Positions 50,192 to 61,058 of a stretch of DNA of 64,000 nt are shown in pieces. Each line of letters begins with the position of its first letter. Positions within the stretch are counted from its first letter, which is position 1. The DNA comes from Acinetobacter rongchengensis (lineage in GTDB: Bacteria; Pseudomonadota; Gammaproteobacteria; Pseudomonadales; Moraxellaceae). The position numbers and the translations under genes are program-made. The stretch covers positions 62,001 through 126,000 of the forward strand of contig NZ_RAXT01000005.1 of assembly GCF_003611475.1 (NCBI RefSeq), written 5' to 3'. The notes below the pieces were generated by a model. It saw nothing but the letters and a program-made list of their open reading frames with translations, ran no database searches and was not told the DNA's origin.

Positions 50192-52492
50192 TCATTCACA
50201 AATCAGTTCGATCACTTTGGATGCCATTTCATTCAAACGATCCTGAGGAATATCGAGTTGTGCATTGCAGGTGCGATCGCCAGAGGTTTTTACGAATAAA
50301 CGGTATTTGCTTGGTTTTAAACCATATAAATACACTTTTCCATCCGCATCGACTGGAGAAAATTCTTGTCGATTGTCATCAATATAGACTTCTGAAGCTC
50401 TTGATAATGTTTTGTGATCAGGGGTCAGTAATTTCACAACCATGAGTTTGGTTTTATAAATCGGGAAATCAACCACATAACCACGTTGATTTAACGCAAT
50501 AAGTTTCTTATCCGCATATTCAATTTTATCCTCTATTGGTATTTGATCTTGGGCAAAAGAAAGGTCATAGGAAATATAAGGCACGATGTTATGGACAAAT
50601 AAGGAGCCATCTTTTCGCGTTGCACCAATCGGCGATAATGAACGAAATACATCTACATCAGCGTAATCCCCCACTTTGACTAAAGCAAAGGCATTATCCA
50701 CATATTTAGTCATTGCGGTGTGACCACCCAACAATGTGAATGCACCTCGATAAGTCACTTGAGTATTGTGAAAATTCTCTGCACTACGATCATAACTGAC
50801 ACCTAAATCTCCATAAGTAGATTTAAACATCGCATAACCATTATAGGAAACAGCCCCATCTTCTTGATTCACACCCAATGAATAATCAATACCATTTTGA
50901 ACAGGGGAATTGCTTACCCAACGTAATCGGCTTTCATTATCTGTAGTGTGATCAACATATACACTTCGTTTATTATCAAAATAATAACTAAAGGAAAAAA
51001 AAGCCCCCTCATTACCACCATCTTGAAATTCTTTAAAATAACTGGCTGAAAATGATATCTTTTCACCGACCATTCTAGAAAAACCAAGGTTAAATATTTT
51101 GGCATCAGGAAGATTAAACTGTGCATTTTCATGGTAACGTCGTTCAACATAATTGACGTTGACGTTATTCAAATACGGTACATTATAAAAACTCAGATAG
51201 GCTAAATTATCAAATTTAGTCGTTTCAATAAAATCACTATAACCCAATGATTTATATTCTGGGTTTGAATATTTACTACTCAATCCCATAGAAAGATTAC
51301 CCACACTACGCGTCAGTGAAGCACCAATTGAATAACCCTCATCTAATGATGTTCGACTCCCACTAACACTCAAGTCTAATAAAGCAAAACGACTAATTCC
51401 TTGTGTCCAAAGTAATCCAAAGTTTTGCAAGTCTTTACTATAAGCAGCATTAAAACCTAAAGTCGTTTGATCACTAATCCCTCGTCTAAAATATACATTT
51501 GAAAAAAATTCACGATAATCATCATCTGCATATTCATAGTTATAACGAATTTTTCCCAACGAAAAACTATATTCATTTAAATCAGGTTTTAATAAACGAC
51601 TATTGATATAAACAGGGAATTTTTGAACCGTTCGATTTCCCAATACATCTTCTACAACAATCTGTGCTTCACCAGCCTGCTGAATATTGGCACCTGACTG
51701 TAATGCATAATGTCCAGGAGTAACGTTTTGTTGATAAATATTGACCCCATTAATATAAAGATCAACTGTTGAGGGTAATAAAGCACTGCCTTTTAGTGTC
51801 GGCATATTCCAATAAATAAAATCAGGATGCTCCGTAAAGTTAGTACCGTAAGTAATCCCACCAAAACGAAAAGAATTGATCAATGGATTCGAAACAGTGG
51901 TGGTATCCCCTACCGTCAAACGGGTATAACGCTCTGGGAAATCAATATCAATCACAGTGTTCAAACGCACAACTTTCTGATCTTCAGCCGAGTCACGATA
52001 GATCATGGCATTTTTAAATAACCAATAATCTTTAAATACCCCTAACTCAGCCAAAGTGTTAAAGTTGCGATTGTCATTATCCTGACCATAAAATAAGTCA
52101 TAGTTTAGAAAAGCACCAAAATGTGCTGGATTTGGCATTGGCTTTTCTTGTCCCAAATCACTACCGACAAAATAATCCGCAGGAAGGTCTATTTTGATTG
52201 ACTGCAATGCCAAATCGACTTCAGCATTGACTTTCCCATCGGTCACCAAACAATATTGCGCTTGTATCGGATTTTTTTGAAGTTTAGCAATCAAAATTTG
52301 TAATTTCTCTAAAACCGCACATTCCACATATTTAGATTGGTTTTCTTCAAGTAATAATGTTTCAGTATTTCGATCAATCCCATTTAGCCAAATGTTACTG
52401 ATCGTGACATTTTGAGGAATATCCGTATTTGCCTGTGTTGTTACTACTCCACACAACACACATTGGATAAAAAGCAGAGTTCGTGCATACAT
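50192..52492 (-). CDS. Fimbrial outer-membrane usher protein (CsuD-like)
   Basis: 766 aa. Signal peptide followed by the usher N-domain, a 24-strand barrel region (many alternating aromatic strands such as YDLFYGQDNDNRNFNTLAELG and ASLTRSVGNLSMGLSSKYSN), a plug region with LPSTVDLYINGVNIYQQNVTPG and VPIYINSRLL-like VYINSRLLKPDLN, and C-terminal domains with QRGYVVDFPIY. It secretes and assembles the pilin subunits. It lies 9 bp after the chaperone gene. Confidence 0.93.
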   Translation of the reverse strand: MYARTLLFIQCVLCGVVTTQANTDIPQNVTISNIWLNGIDRNTETLLLEENQSKYVECAVLEKLQILIAKLQKNPIQAQYCLVTDGKVNAEVDLALQSIKIDLPADYFVGSDLGQEKPMPNPAHFGAFLNYDLFYGQDNDNRNFNTLAELGVFKDYWLFKNAMIYRDSAEDQKVVRLNTVIDIDFPERYTRLTVGDTTTVSNPLINSFRFGGITYGTNFTEHPDFIYWNMPTLKGSALLPSTVDLYINGVNIYQQNVTPGHYALQSGANIQQAGEAQIVVEDVLGNRTVQKFPVYINSRLLKPDLNEYSFSLGKIRYNYEYADDDYREFFSNVYFRRGISDQTTLGFNAAYSKDLQNFGLLWTQGISRFALLDLSVSGSRTSLDEGYSIGASLTRSVGNLSMGLSSKYSNPEYKSLGYSDFIETTKFDNLAYLSFYNVPYLNNVNVNYVERRYHENAQFNLPDAKIFNLGFSRMVGEKISFSASYFKEFQDGGNEGAFFSFSYYFDNKRSVYVDHTTDNESRLRWVSNSPVQNGIDYSLGVNQEDGAVSYNGYAMFKSTYGDLGVSYDRSAENFHNTQVTYRGAFTLLGGHTAMTKYVDNAFALVKVGDYADVDVFRSLSPIGATRKDGSLFVHNIVPYISYDLSFAQDQIPIEDKIEYADKKLIALNQRGYVVDFPIYKTKLMVVKLLTPDHKTLSRASEVYIDDNRQEFSPVDADGKVYLYGLKPSKYRLFVKTSGDRTCNAQLDIPQDRLNEMASKVIELICE

Positions 52493-52501
52493 AGCATCCC
52501 C

Positions 52502-53212
52502 CTACAACTTCATTTCTAAAGGTTTTTCATCTTTATCTGTGGCAATTTTTAACGTGTATTGAGTTGAATTATTAAGTTTCACTTTGCCAAAATTAAAAGT
52601 ATATTGCTGTCCATGAAGCAGATATCTCATTTCATTACTGACAGCAACCTCTTTTTGATTCGCATCGACAATCGTAATTTTGAAAATCTGTAGATGAGAA
52701 CTGGCATCATTTTTAACATTCATCACCAAATTGTCTTGGTAATATGCCGTTTTAATATCCAGCTTGGCGCTATCTTGAGCTCCCAAAAATAAAGGGACTG
52801 AAATATTAAATAAAAAACTCACCGAGGTTTCTTTAGCGACAGCTGGTACCTCAGTAAAAATAATACGCCAAGTTTTTTCTTGCGGGGCTACGATTGCAGC
52901 CAAAGGTTGACTAAAACCAACACGCACAATTTGCTTGCTCTCTGGCTGAATAACAAAGTTTTTAGGATTGATCAAAATCGTTGGATCTGGCTCTAACACA
53001 TCCTCATTCTTGTCATTCTGCGTCCACTTTGCAGCAGATACTTCAAATATTTTTGCATCCTGAAGACCACTGGATTCCAGTGTAATTGTTGCACTGCGTT
53101 GTCTGGTCTTTTCTGAGATATAGAGTTGGATCGGACTAATTTTTAACCCCGCATAGAGATTTGGGCTTAATAAGACTGTTCCAAGCACGAGCACATTGAA
53201 TAATTTATTCAT
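52502..53212 (-). CDS. Periplasmic pilus chaperone (CsuC-like)
   Basis: 236 aa. Signal peptide LFNVLVLGTVLLSPNLYA, then two immunoglobulin-like domains. LKISPIQLYISEKTRQRSATITLES is the first edge strand, and VIQPESKQIVRVGFSQPL and WRIIFTEVPA are the conserved Pap-chaperone segments. It folds and delivers subunits to the usher by donor-strand complementation. It lies between the pilin and usher genes. Confidence 0.93.
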   Translation of the reverse strand: MNKLFNVLVLGTVLLSPNLYAGLKISPIQLYISEKTRQRSATITLESSGLQDAKIFEVSAAKWTQNDKNEDVLEPDPTILINPKNFVIQPESKQIVRVGFSQPLAAIVAPQEKTWRIIFTEVPAVAKETSVSFLFNISVPLFLGAQDSAKLDIKTAYYQDNLVMNVKNDASSHLQIFKITIVDANQKEVAVSNEMRYLLHGQQYTFNFGKVKLNNSTQYTLKIATDKDEKPLEMKL

Positions 53213-53307
53213 AACTAAACCCCTAATTTTTTTTATTTTTCAAATAAGTAGACTCCACCATGAAGATAGAGCCTACTTTATGTCTTAATTTACTAATGCA
53301 GCGTAAG

Positions 53308-53808
53308 TTAGAAATAGACTCGAATATTATATTGGTCTGTATACGTACCTGCTGGTTTGCTGATTCCAACAGCAGCACTAGTCACTTTCACGTCATAGGT
53401 ATTCCAGCCACCCAATGCAACACCAACATTGGTTTGAGCAGTACCTAAAACAACATTAGCCATAGTGCCTTGTTGTGTAGTTGTTACGTTAATTGGAATT
53501 TCATGTGTACCCATTTTCACTTTAGAATTATTGGTAGTGCTCACCAATAAGTTATAAGGAGCATTGGCACCCACTCTGAATTGTCCTGTACCAGAACCGC
53601 CATCTGTTAATGAAATTTTGCTTGTTTTAACATCTAAGTCGCAATGTTTTTCAACTTTTAATTCAATTGGAATGTTCCCTGTACAAAGCTCACCACAACT
53701 TGAAGGTGGTCGGCTTCGATCTGCACTGCCATCGTCTTCCGCATAGATTGCAGTTGAAGCAGCACCCAATACTAATGTAGCAAGTAAAGATTTTGTAAAT
53801 ACGTTCAT
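53308..53808 (-). CDS. Major Csu-type pilin (CsuA/B-like, spore coat U domain)
   Basis: 166 aa. Signal peptide SLLATLVLGAASTAIYA, then a spore-coat-U domain: IPIELKVEKHCDLDVKTSKISLTDGG, FRVGANAPYNLLVSTTNNSKV and the C-terminal KPAGTYTDQYNIRVYF typical for beta-zipper pilins. An acidic insert with two extra cysteines (PSSCGELCTGN) precedes the domain. It is the first gene of the operon and so probably the major rod subunit. GGGGA precedes the ATG. Confidence 0.9.
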   Translation of the reverse strand: MNVFTKSLLATLVLGAASTAIYAEDDGSADRSRPPSSCGELCTGNIPIELKVEKHCDLDVKTSKISLTDGGSGTGQFRVGANAPYNLLVSTTNNSKVKMGTHEIPINVTTTQQGTMANVVLGTAQTNVGVALGGWNTYDVKVTSAAVGISKPAGTYTDQYNIRVYF

Positions 53809-54705
53809 AATATAATCCCCAACTTGTTGAATGAATCCTTTCCAATTAAAGGATGATTAATTTATAAAACGAAGGGACAGTATTGAAAATCACCAAAAAT
53901 AAGTAGAAATCTAAAATTAATCAAAAATAATTTAAAATTCTTAAACACTAATTTTTTAATTTACTTTAAAACCATTTAATTTCAATCATATACATAAAAT
54001 ATTTTAACAACTGTATTATAAAAATAAATCAAAAAGTTATTTTTAATAACAAATATCAAACTACTTAAAATTAAGTATTGCCTAATTATTAAAATAATAT
54101 TTTTAAATATTTAAATAGCCAAAAATTAAAATAAAAATAAAATCAACCCAAAAATATATTTGAGATAAACAAAAAATAAATCAAGATTGCTAAAAAAATA
54201 TAAAATTAAATCACAAATATAATAAAAAACACAAAATAATTCACAAAAATAATTTCTATTTTTCTAAACGACTAACAGCTGAACAATAATTGATTCTTAA
54301 CTTTTCAAGTCGCTATTTTTTCAAAATGATGAGTATCTTGAGCACTAAATACACTATACTCAGTTGATGCTTAGCATCCTCAATCACACAATCGAATTAA
54401 ATATTTACATAAAAAATGCAACCTACTTTCGGCCATAAAAAAAACCTAAATACAAAACAAACTTATAATTATCAACAAAATACAATCATAAGTACAATCA
54501 CTAAACCACTAAAATCCTCCCCCAATGACTAGATCAACTCAAGCCACAATGAGCAGGTTATCGGAATTTAATTAAAGTGTGATGATTTTTGCAATAACAT
54601 AAAAATAATCCAACTTTAGTTGGATTTAATAACTAAATCTTATCAACCAACGATAGTAAGAATCTTTTATTTCAGTATTGATTACATTCGTAAAGGAACA
54701 TCATT
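53809..54705. other. Very AT-rich divergent intergenic region between pilus and lipase genes
   Basis: About 900 bases without a credible gene. 53880-54260 is extremely AT-rich with long A and AAAT runs, the kind of DNA that silencers such as H-NS bind. It should carry the promoters of the leftward pilus operon and the rightward lipase gene. A 9-bp perfect hairpin lies at 54607-54626. Confidence 0.7.
54607..54626. terminator. Short perfect hairpin upstream of lipase gene
   Basis: AATCCAACT / AGTTGGATT with a 2-base gap, 80 bases before the lipase ATG. On the minus strand a T-rich run follows, so it may be a terminator remnant or a leader structure of the lipase mRNA. Confidence 0.4.
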
Positions 54706-55629
54706 ATGATTCAATGGATACGTCGTATTAAATTATTATTTATAAATTCTATTAGCCTGATTTTATTTAGTTTTAGCACTTTTAGCTTTGCTGGAACTTA
54801 TGCTCAAACCCAATACCCAATCGTACTACTTCATGGTTTTTTAGGGTCAGAACATCTACTGGGGTCAGATTATTTCTATGGCATTCCAGATGCACTGCGC
54901 CAAGAAGGTGCAGTGGTTTACGCACCCACACGTTCAGCCGTTAACTCTACAGAAGTCCGTGGTGAACAAACCATCGCTTATCTTGAAAAACTACGCCAAC
55001 AATATGGTTATACCAAATTTAATTTAATTGGTCATAGCCATGGAGGAATTGATGCACGTTATGTGATGGCAAAACACCCAGACTGGGTTGCCTCTGTTAC
55101 CACAATAGGCGCACCGAATGATGGCTCTTTTCCATCCGATTATGCACTGGCTAATCCATGGACGTCGATACTAGACTGGATGTATGAGCTCGTTGGTGGT
55201 GTGAGCAATGCCTTAGATGGGCATAATTTACCGCAGGATAAACAAGCTTATCTCAACTCGACCAGTACGGCAGGTATTCGAATATTTAACCAAACCTATC
55301 CTAAAGGTGTAGTCAATAATTGTGGTTCTCAGGCTAGCCCATACAATGACGGACATTATCTTTACTCAATGGGTGGAACCGCTGTACTCACCAATGGTTT
55401 TGATATCACTGATAAATGGATGTTTGCACAATCTCTTCTCTCAGCAGAACCGAATGATGGATGGATCAATCGTTGTTCGACACATTTTGGTTTTGTCATA
55501 CAAGACAATATTCCATGGAATCATTTAGATGAAGTCAACCAAACCAATGGCTTAGTTGGACTTTTTGCACCAAACCCTATTCTTGTCTATAAAACACATG
55601 CCAATCGACTGAAAAATGCAGGCCTATAA
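54706..55629 (+). CDS. Secreted triacylglycerol lipase (family I.1)
   Basis: 307 aa. Signal peptide LLFINSISLILFSFSTFSFAG, then an alpha/beta hydrolase. It has YPIVLLHGFLGSE (oxyanion-hole region), the nucleophile elbow GHSHGG (Ser about 113), a Cys pair (NNCGSQ and NRCSTHFG) that would form the family disulfide, and the catalytic His in WNHLDEVNQTNG near residue 280. Family I.1 lipases are folded in the periplasm by a dedicated foldase and leave by type II secretion. The foldase gene follows 123 bp downstream. Confidence 0.95.
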   Translation: MIQWIRRIKLLFINSISLILFSFSTFSFAGTYAQTQYPIVLLHGFLGSEHLLGSDYFYGIPDALRQEGAVVYAPTRSAVNSTEVRGEQTIAYLEKLRQQYGYTKFNLIGHSHGGIDARYVMAKHPDWVASVTTIGAPNDGSFPSDYALANPWTSILDWMYELVGGVSNALDGHNLPQDKQAYLNSTSTAGIRIFNQTYPKGVVNNCGSQASPYNDGHYLYSMGGTAVLTNGFDITDKWMFAQSLLSAEPNDGWINRCSTHFGFVIQDNIPWNHLDEVNQTNGLVGLFAPNPILVYKTHANRLKNAGL

Positions 55630-55752
55630 ACCTGACTATGATTCATACATATCTGCAAAAAGAAAGGAAAGATTCTCTTTCTTTTTGCTTAGACCTTTTA
55701 TTTAAAACCCTAGCATTATCATTACTTTAAAAGAGTTAATTAAAGATAAATT

Positions 55753-56406
55753 ATGAAAAAATTATATTTCATTCTAGGTTTGGTCATCATCTGCCTATCG
55801 GTGTATTTTTATTTGACCAACTCAGTGACTATGGAAAACATTGATCATTCTAATTCCCATACATCAACGGCTACAGTATTCGCGGATAACAATGAACATA
55901 GTGCAACAAAACCCGAGTCTACAGCAAAAGCTCCATTATTATCCTCAAATAAAACATCCAATGACTATTCATCTTTTCTACCGCAGGCGCAAACAGCGCT
56001 TAAATATCATCCACTGCTAAGCGGAACAGAACTACTAGAAAATTGGCAATTTACCAAGAATAAACAATTGATTATTGATTCTAATATCAAAGATACTTTT
56101 GATTATTTACTTGTTGTTTACCCACAAGTGGGTAAAACAGGTGTTATGGCGCTCGCTCAATATACACTACAAAACAAACAAGCCAGCCATAGTCTAAATA
56201 CTCAACAAAAACAAGCCAATGAAGCTCTACTTTTAGATGCTTTAGAACGCTATATCAATTATCAAGCTCAGGCTGAACAGCAATCTAAACAAATCAATCT
56301 AGCCGATATGCAGAATACTGAACGCTTAGAACTGCTTAAGAATATCCGTAGACAATATTTAGGGCAGGATTTAGCACATGCGTTTTATCCAGAACAAGAC
56401 CTATGA
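55753..56406 (+). CDS. Lipase-specific foldase (Lif), unusually short
   Basis: 217 aa. One N-terminal membrane anchor (LYFILGLVIICLSVYFYL), a Ser/Thr-rich linker, then the foldase mini-domain with NIKDTFDYLLVVYPQVG, a variant of the RxxFDY(F/C)L(S/T)A family motif in which the Arg position is Ile or Lys. Known foldases are about 340 aa; this one stops in the region IRRQYLGQDLAHAFYPEQDL, so the extended helical domain and second mini-domain are missing. No frameshifted continuation is visible downstream. It is either degraded or a minimal foldase. Confidence 0.72.
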   Translation: MKKLYFILGLVIICLSVYFYLTNSVTMENIDHSNSHTSTATVFADNNEHSATKPESTAKAPLLSSNKTSNDYSSFLPQAQTALKYHPLLSGTELLENWQFTKNKQLIIDSNIKDTFDYLLVVYPQVGKTGVMALAQYTLQNKQASHSLNTQQKQANEALLLDALERYINYQAQAEQQSKQINLADMQNTERLELLKNIRRQYLGQDLAHAFYPEQDL

Positions 56407-56531
56407 CCAAACACAGCAACAAAATTAAAAGTGACTTATTTTCAACAATCGCTTTTATCTTTTTATTTTGGTGTTCATTTTCAACAATCAAATTAAAACT
56501 GTTTAAAATTAAGTATCACACCTTATCTTGA
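56403..56531 (+). CDS. Possible 42-aa membrane peptide coupled to the foldase gene
   Basis: An ATG overlaps the foldase stop codon as ATGA and opens a 42-codon frame. The peptide has a basic start (MTKHSNKIK), one hydrophobic stretch (LFSTIAFIFLFWCSFSTI) and a basic end (KLKLFKIKYHTLS). The overlap geometry suggests possible coupled translation, but AT-rich DNA easily yields such frames. No homologue comes to mind. Confidence 0.25.
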   Translation: MTKHSNKIKSDLFSTIAFIFLFWCSFSTIKLKLFKIKYHTLS

Positions 56532-56543
56532 ATCATCCATTAC

Positions 56544-56581
56544 AAAAAAACCAGCTGAATTTGGACATTACATTCAGCTGG
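56544..56581 (-). terminator. Terminator of the 56.6-57.4 kb secreted-protein gene
   Basis: A 10-bp perfect stem CCAGCTGAAT / ATTCAGCTGG with an 11-nt loop. On the minus strand seven T residues follow. It lies 15 bases beyond the stop codon of the leftward gene. Confidence 0.9.
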
Positions 56582-56596
56582 GTTGATTTCTCAACA

Positions 56597-57427
56597 TTAA
56601 TCATCTGTTGTAATACGATGTAATAATCCGTTCTCGACTTGATAAATTTGTCCATTTCCAAAATTAATCTGTTGTTTTTCGCCTTGTAAGTTTGGTAAGC
56701 CAACAATTTTCTCCAATTGTGCTGAACGCTGAAATTGTTGGGTTTTCGGATTATACATCCAATAAATATAGCGTTTATCTTCTATGGTACGACCTTGGGA
56801 TAAGTCAGAGACAATGACATCATAATAACCGTCAAAGTTAATATCCATATAGCCCATACTGTTAGGGTAGGCACTAAATCCTGTTAAGCTTTGTACAACC
56901 TGATGATTATTTTTATTCAATACATCCACACGTTTCAACGTTTTCCCATAGGTACTATTCGCATCATCCTGACCATAAAACTTAAAAATAAACACAGGCT
57001 TATTCACAACTTTAAAAGCGGGTTCAAATTGTATTGCTTGTCCCACCACATTGGATTTATTTGATAATGTTGCTTTAAATATTCCTGTATTTGCATTCAA
57101 TGTCCCCGATAGCTGCTCGCTATTGCTATTCATTTTAGTGTCTGCACTTACATCAACCGATTTCAAAACCAATTGATCACCTTTTTGCGAACCCTTAAAT
57201 GTGGTAGACGAACCTGTCATTAAATCTGTGAGTGTTGCTCGTGGATTATCCACTCCAGCATACAAACTCATAAAATAACGACCTTCACTCGATTTAAGCA
57301 TACGTTGCATTGAAACACGTACACCATTCAATGGTTTAAGTGTACTACTTGAACGCTCAATGGTTTCAGCAAAAGCAAAACATGACGTTAATAATGCAGT
57401 CATTGCGACGAAAAATTGAGTTTTCAT
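56597..57427 (-). CDS. Secreted FG-GAP-like protein of unknown function
   Basis: About 276 aa from the ATG at 57427. Signal peptide QFFVAMTALLTSCFAFAE. The C-terminal half contains MGYMDINFDGYYDVIVSDLS, an FG-GAP/calcium-binding-like D-x-N-x-D-G-x-x-D loop, followed by RYIYWMYNPKTQQFQRSAQLEKI, which is typical of a group of small secreted proteins with that motif followed by a Y..D..t..F sequence. No catalytic motif is seen. It has its own terminator and stands between the lipase foldase and ilvC. Confidence 0.65.
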   Translation of the reverse strand: MKTQFFVAMTALLTSCFAFAETIERSSSTLKPLNGVRVSMQRMLKSSEGRYFMSLYAGVDNPRATLTDLMTGSSTTFKGSQKGDQLVLKSVDVSADTKMNSNSEQLSGTLNANTGIFKATLSNKSNVVGQAIQFEPAFKVVNKPVFIFKFYGQDDANSTYGKTLKRVDVLNKNNHQVVQSLTGFSAYPNSMGYMDINFDGYYDVIVSDLSQGRTIEDKRYIYWMYNPKTQQFQRSAQLEKIVGLPNLQGEKQQINFGNGQIYQVENGLLHRITTDD

Positions 57428-57472
57428 GATTAAGTACGACATTCAAATGATCAATAATGTGTAATTTATCAC

Positions 57473-57500
57473 AAAAAAGCCCACTCAAAAGAGTGGGCTT
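57473..57500 (-). terminator. Second terminator downstream of ilvC
   Basis: A 10-bp perfect stem AAGCCCACTC / GAGTGGGCTT with loop AAAA. On the minus strand it runs into six T residues. It follows the duplicated ilvC tail. Confidence 0.9.
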
Positions 57501-57518
57501 TTACAAGAAAACTAAAAA

Positions 57519-58742
<1,224 letters not shown>

Positions 58743-58780
58743 ATTAAAAATCAAATCATTAATAATTGGTTCAGATAAAA

Positions 58781-59272
58781 CTACAGTGAAAGTACTTTTT
58801 CACCACGGGCAATACCTGATACGCCTGAACGTACAACTTCTAAAATTGTGTTCTCAGCCAGCGCATCGATAAAACCATCGATCTTCTCTGTTGTACCTGC
58901 AATTTGAATAGTATAAGTCGTCGGGGTTACATCGACGATTTGTGCACGGAAAATATCAGCTGTACGCTTAATTTCAGCACGTGCCGAACCTAATGCTTTC
59001 ACTTTAATCAGCATCAGTTCACGTTCAATGTGTGCACCCTCTGACAAATCAACCACCTTTACAACTTCAACCAATTTATTGAGTTGTTTAGTAATTTGCT
59101 CAATTTTGTGCTCATTACCATAAGTCGTTAAAGTCAAACGCGACAATGTTGGATCTTCTGTTGGCGCAACATTCAGTGTTTCAATGTTGTAGTTACGCTG
59201 ACTAAACAAACCAACTAAACGAGAAAGCGCACCAGCTTCGTTTTCAACGAGTACAGAAATAATATGTCTCAT
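58781..59272 (-). CDS. ilvH: Acetolactate synthase small (regulatory) subunit
   Basis: 163 aa. N-terminal ACT domain [39 protein letters not shown] binds the feedback inhibitor valine, and a C-terminal regulatory domain follows. It overlaps the large-subunit gene by 4 bases, so stoichiometric coupled translation is likely. Confidence 0.97.
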   Translation of the reverse strand: MRHIISVLVENEAGALSRLVGLFSQRNYNIETLNVAPTEDPTLSRLTLTTYGNEHKIEQITKQLNKLVEVVKVVDLSEGAHIERELMLIKVKALGSARAEIKRTADIFRAQIVDVTPTTYTIQIAGTTEKIDGFIDALAENTILEVVRSGVSGIARGEKVLSL

Positions 59273-61005
59273 TCAGTACGCTCCCCTTTAGACAACCACA
59301 TATCTTGCATAGATTGACCTGCAATAAGCATTGGATATACATGCTCGGTACGATCAACCATCACGTTAATGAATACACATTTATCATTAATTGCCATTGC
59401 TTCTTCAAGCTTAGATTCAAGCTCATCCGCATGGTCAATTTGAATACCGACATGACCATATGCTTCCATTAATTTTGAAAAATCAGGCAGTGACTCGATA
59501 TAAGAACTTGAATGACGTCCTTCATAGTTCATATCTTGCCATTGTTTAACCATACCTAAAGCACGGTTATTTAAGCATAAAATTTTAACGTTCATGCCAT
59601 ATTGCTTACAGGTTGATAACTCTTGGATACACATCTGAATTGATGCTTCCCCTGTAATACACACCACCTGTTTTTCTGGGAATGCCAATTTAGCAGCCAT
59701 CGCATAAGGTAAACCAACCCCCATCGTGCCTAAACCACCAGAATTGATCCATTGACGAGGATGTTTGTATTTGTAATACATCGCACCAAACATTTGATGC
59801 TGACCAACATCAGAAGTAATAATCGCTTCACCATTGGTAACTCGATCCAATGCCTCAACCACTTGTTGTGGTTTCATCACACCATCTGTACCAGGCTCAT
59901 AACGCAAACCATGAACTTTACGCCATTCATTGATCTGCGCCCACCATGCAGCAATATCTTCAGGATTTGGTTTAGAAACATTCATTTGTTTCAATTGAAC
60001 CAACATTTCTTGAAGTACAGGTTCAACTGCACCCACGATCGGAATATGTGCCATGATTGTTTTTGAAATCGTCGCAGGATCGATATCAATATGAATCACT
60101 TTTGCATTTGGGCAGAACTTCGCTGGATTATTGGTTACACGGTCATCAAAACGTGCACCCACTGCTAAAATAACGTCTGCATTATGCATCGTCATATTGG
60201 CTTCATAAGTACCATGCATACCCAGCATGCCAATGAATTGCTCATCATTACCAGGGAAACCACCTAAGCCCATGAGCGTATTGGTCACTGGATAATTTAA
60301 TAAATGTGCTAATTCAGTTAATAAGCCTGAAGCATTACCTTGAACGACACCACCACCTGTATAAATAACAGGACGTTTCGCATGAATCAGTTCTTCAATT
60401 GCTTTACGAATTTGACCTGAATGACCTCTTTGAGGTGGCTGATAAGAGCGCATTTTCACTTTATCAGGATATTCGTAAGCAAATTTTTCAGCTGGATTGG
60501 TCGCATCTTTTGGAATATCAACAACAACTGGTCCAGGACGGCCAGAAGATGCAATATAGAATGCTTTTTTAATAATTGAAGGAATTTCACTCGCATGACG
60601 CACTTGGAAACTGTGTTTTACGATCGGACGAGAAATACCGACCATATCCGTTTCTTGGAACGCGTCTTCACCAATCAAATGTGATGCAACTTGACCAGAC
60701 AAAATCACCATAGGGATTGAGTCCATATAAGCCGTTGCAATTGGTGTTACGGTATTTGTTGCCCCTGGTCCAGAAGTGACCAGTACCACGCCTGTTTTAC
60801 CTGTGACACGTGAGTAAGCATCTGCCATATGACCAGCAGCTTGCTCATGACGTACGAGATAATGATTGATTTTATCTTGTTTAAATAGCGCATCATAAAT
60901 ATGTAATACTGCGCCGCCTGGATATCCAAAAACATGTTCAACGCCTTCGTCCGCCAATGCACGAACAAGCATTTCACCACCAGATAAAAGTTCCAACGTA
61001 TTCAC
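59269..61005 (-). CDS. ilvI: Acetolactate synthase large (catalytic) subunit
   Basis: 578 aa thiamine-diphosphate enzyme that condenses pyruvate to acetolactate, or with 2-oxobutyrate to acetohydroxybutyrate. It has [17 protein letters not shown], catalytic Glu in [27 protein letters not shown], and the ThDP motif from [15 protein letters not shown] to [12 protein letters not shown]. The start is unclear: GTG at 61005, or TTG at 60996, which has a better placed AGGGTG. It is first in ilvI-ilvH-ilvC. Two short upstream frames and hairpins precede it. Confidence 0.96.
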   Translation of the reverse strand: MNTLELLSGGEMLVRALADEGVEHVFGYPGGAVLHIYDALFKQDKINHYLVRHEQAAGHMADAYSRVTGKTGVVLVTSGPGATNTVTPIATAYMDSIPMVILSGQVASHLIGEDAFQETDMVGISRPIVKHSFQVRHASEIPSIIKKAFYIASSGRPGPVVVDIPKDATNPAEKFAYEYPDKVKMRSYQPPQRGHSGQIRKAIEELIHAKRPVIYTGGGVVQGNASGLLTELAHLLNYPVTNTLMGLGGFPGNDEQFIGMLGMHGTYEANMTMHNADVILAVGARFDDRVTNNPAKFCPNAKVIHIDIDPATISKTIMAHIPIVGAVEPVLQEMLVQLKQMNVSKPNPEDIAAWWAQINEWRKVHGLRYEPGTDGVMKPQQVVEALDRVTNGEAIITSDVGQHQMFGAMYYKYKHPRQWINSGGLGTMGVGLPYAMAAKLAFPEKQVVCITGEASIQMCIQELSTCKQYGMNVKILCLNNRALGMVKQWQDMNYEGRHSSSYIESLPDFSKLMEAYGHVGIQIDHADELESKLEEAMAINDKCVFINVMVDRTEHVYPMLIAGQSMQDMWLSKGERTE

Positions 61006-61058
61006 CCTAATCTTTTTTCCACAGCACTATGGGAGACATAGTCCGTGTTTTCATTCAT
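61002..61058 (-). promoter_or_regulatory. Leader region of ilvI with overlapping short upstream frames
   Basis: Two short frames start just upstream of ilvI. One runs 61054-61007 and encodes [15 protein letters not shown], containing consecutive Ile-Val-Leu codons. Another runs 61058-61002 and ends with TGA overlapping the ilvI GTG. A 6-bp hairpin (ACTATG / CATAGT) lies within. A leader-peptide control of the branched-chain operon is conceivable but unproven; ribosome binding sites are weak. Confidence 0.3.
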
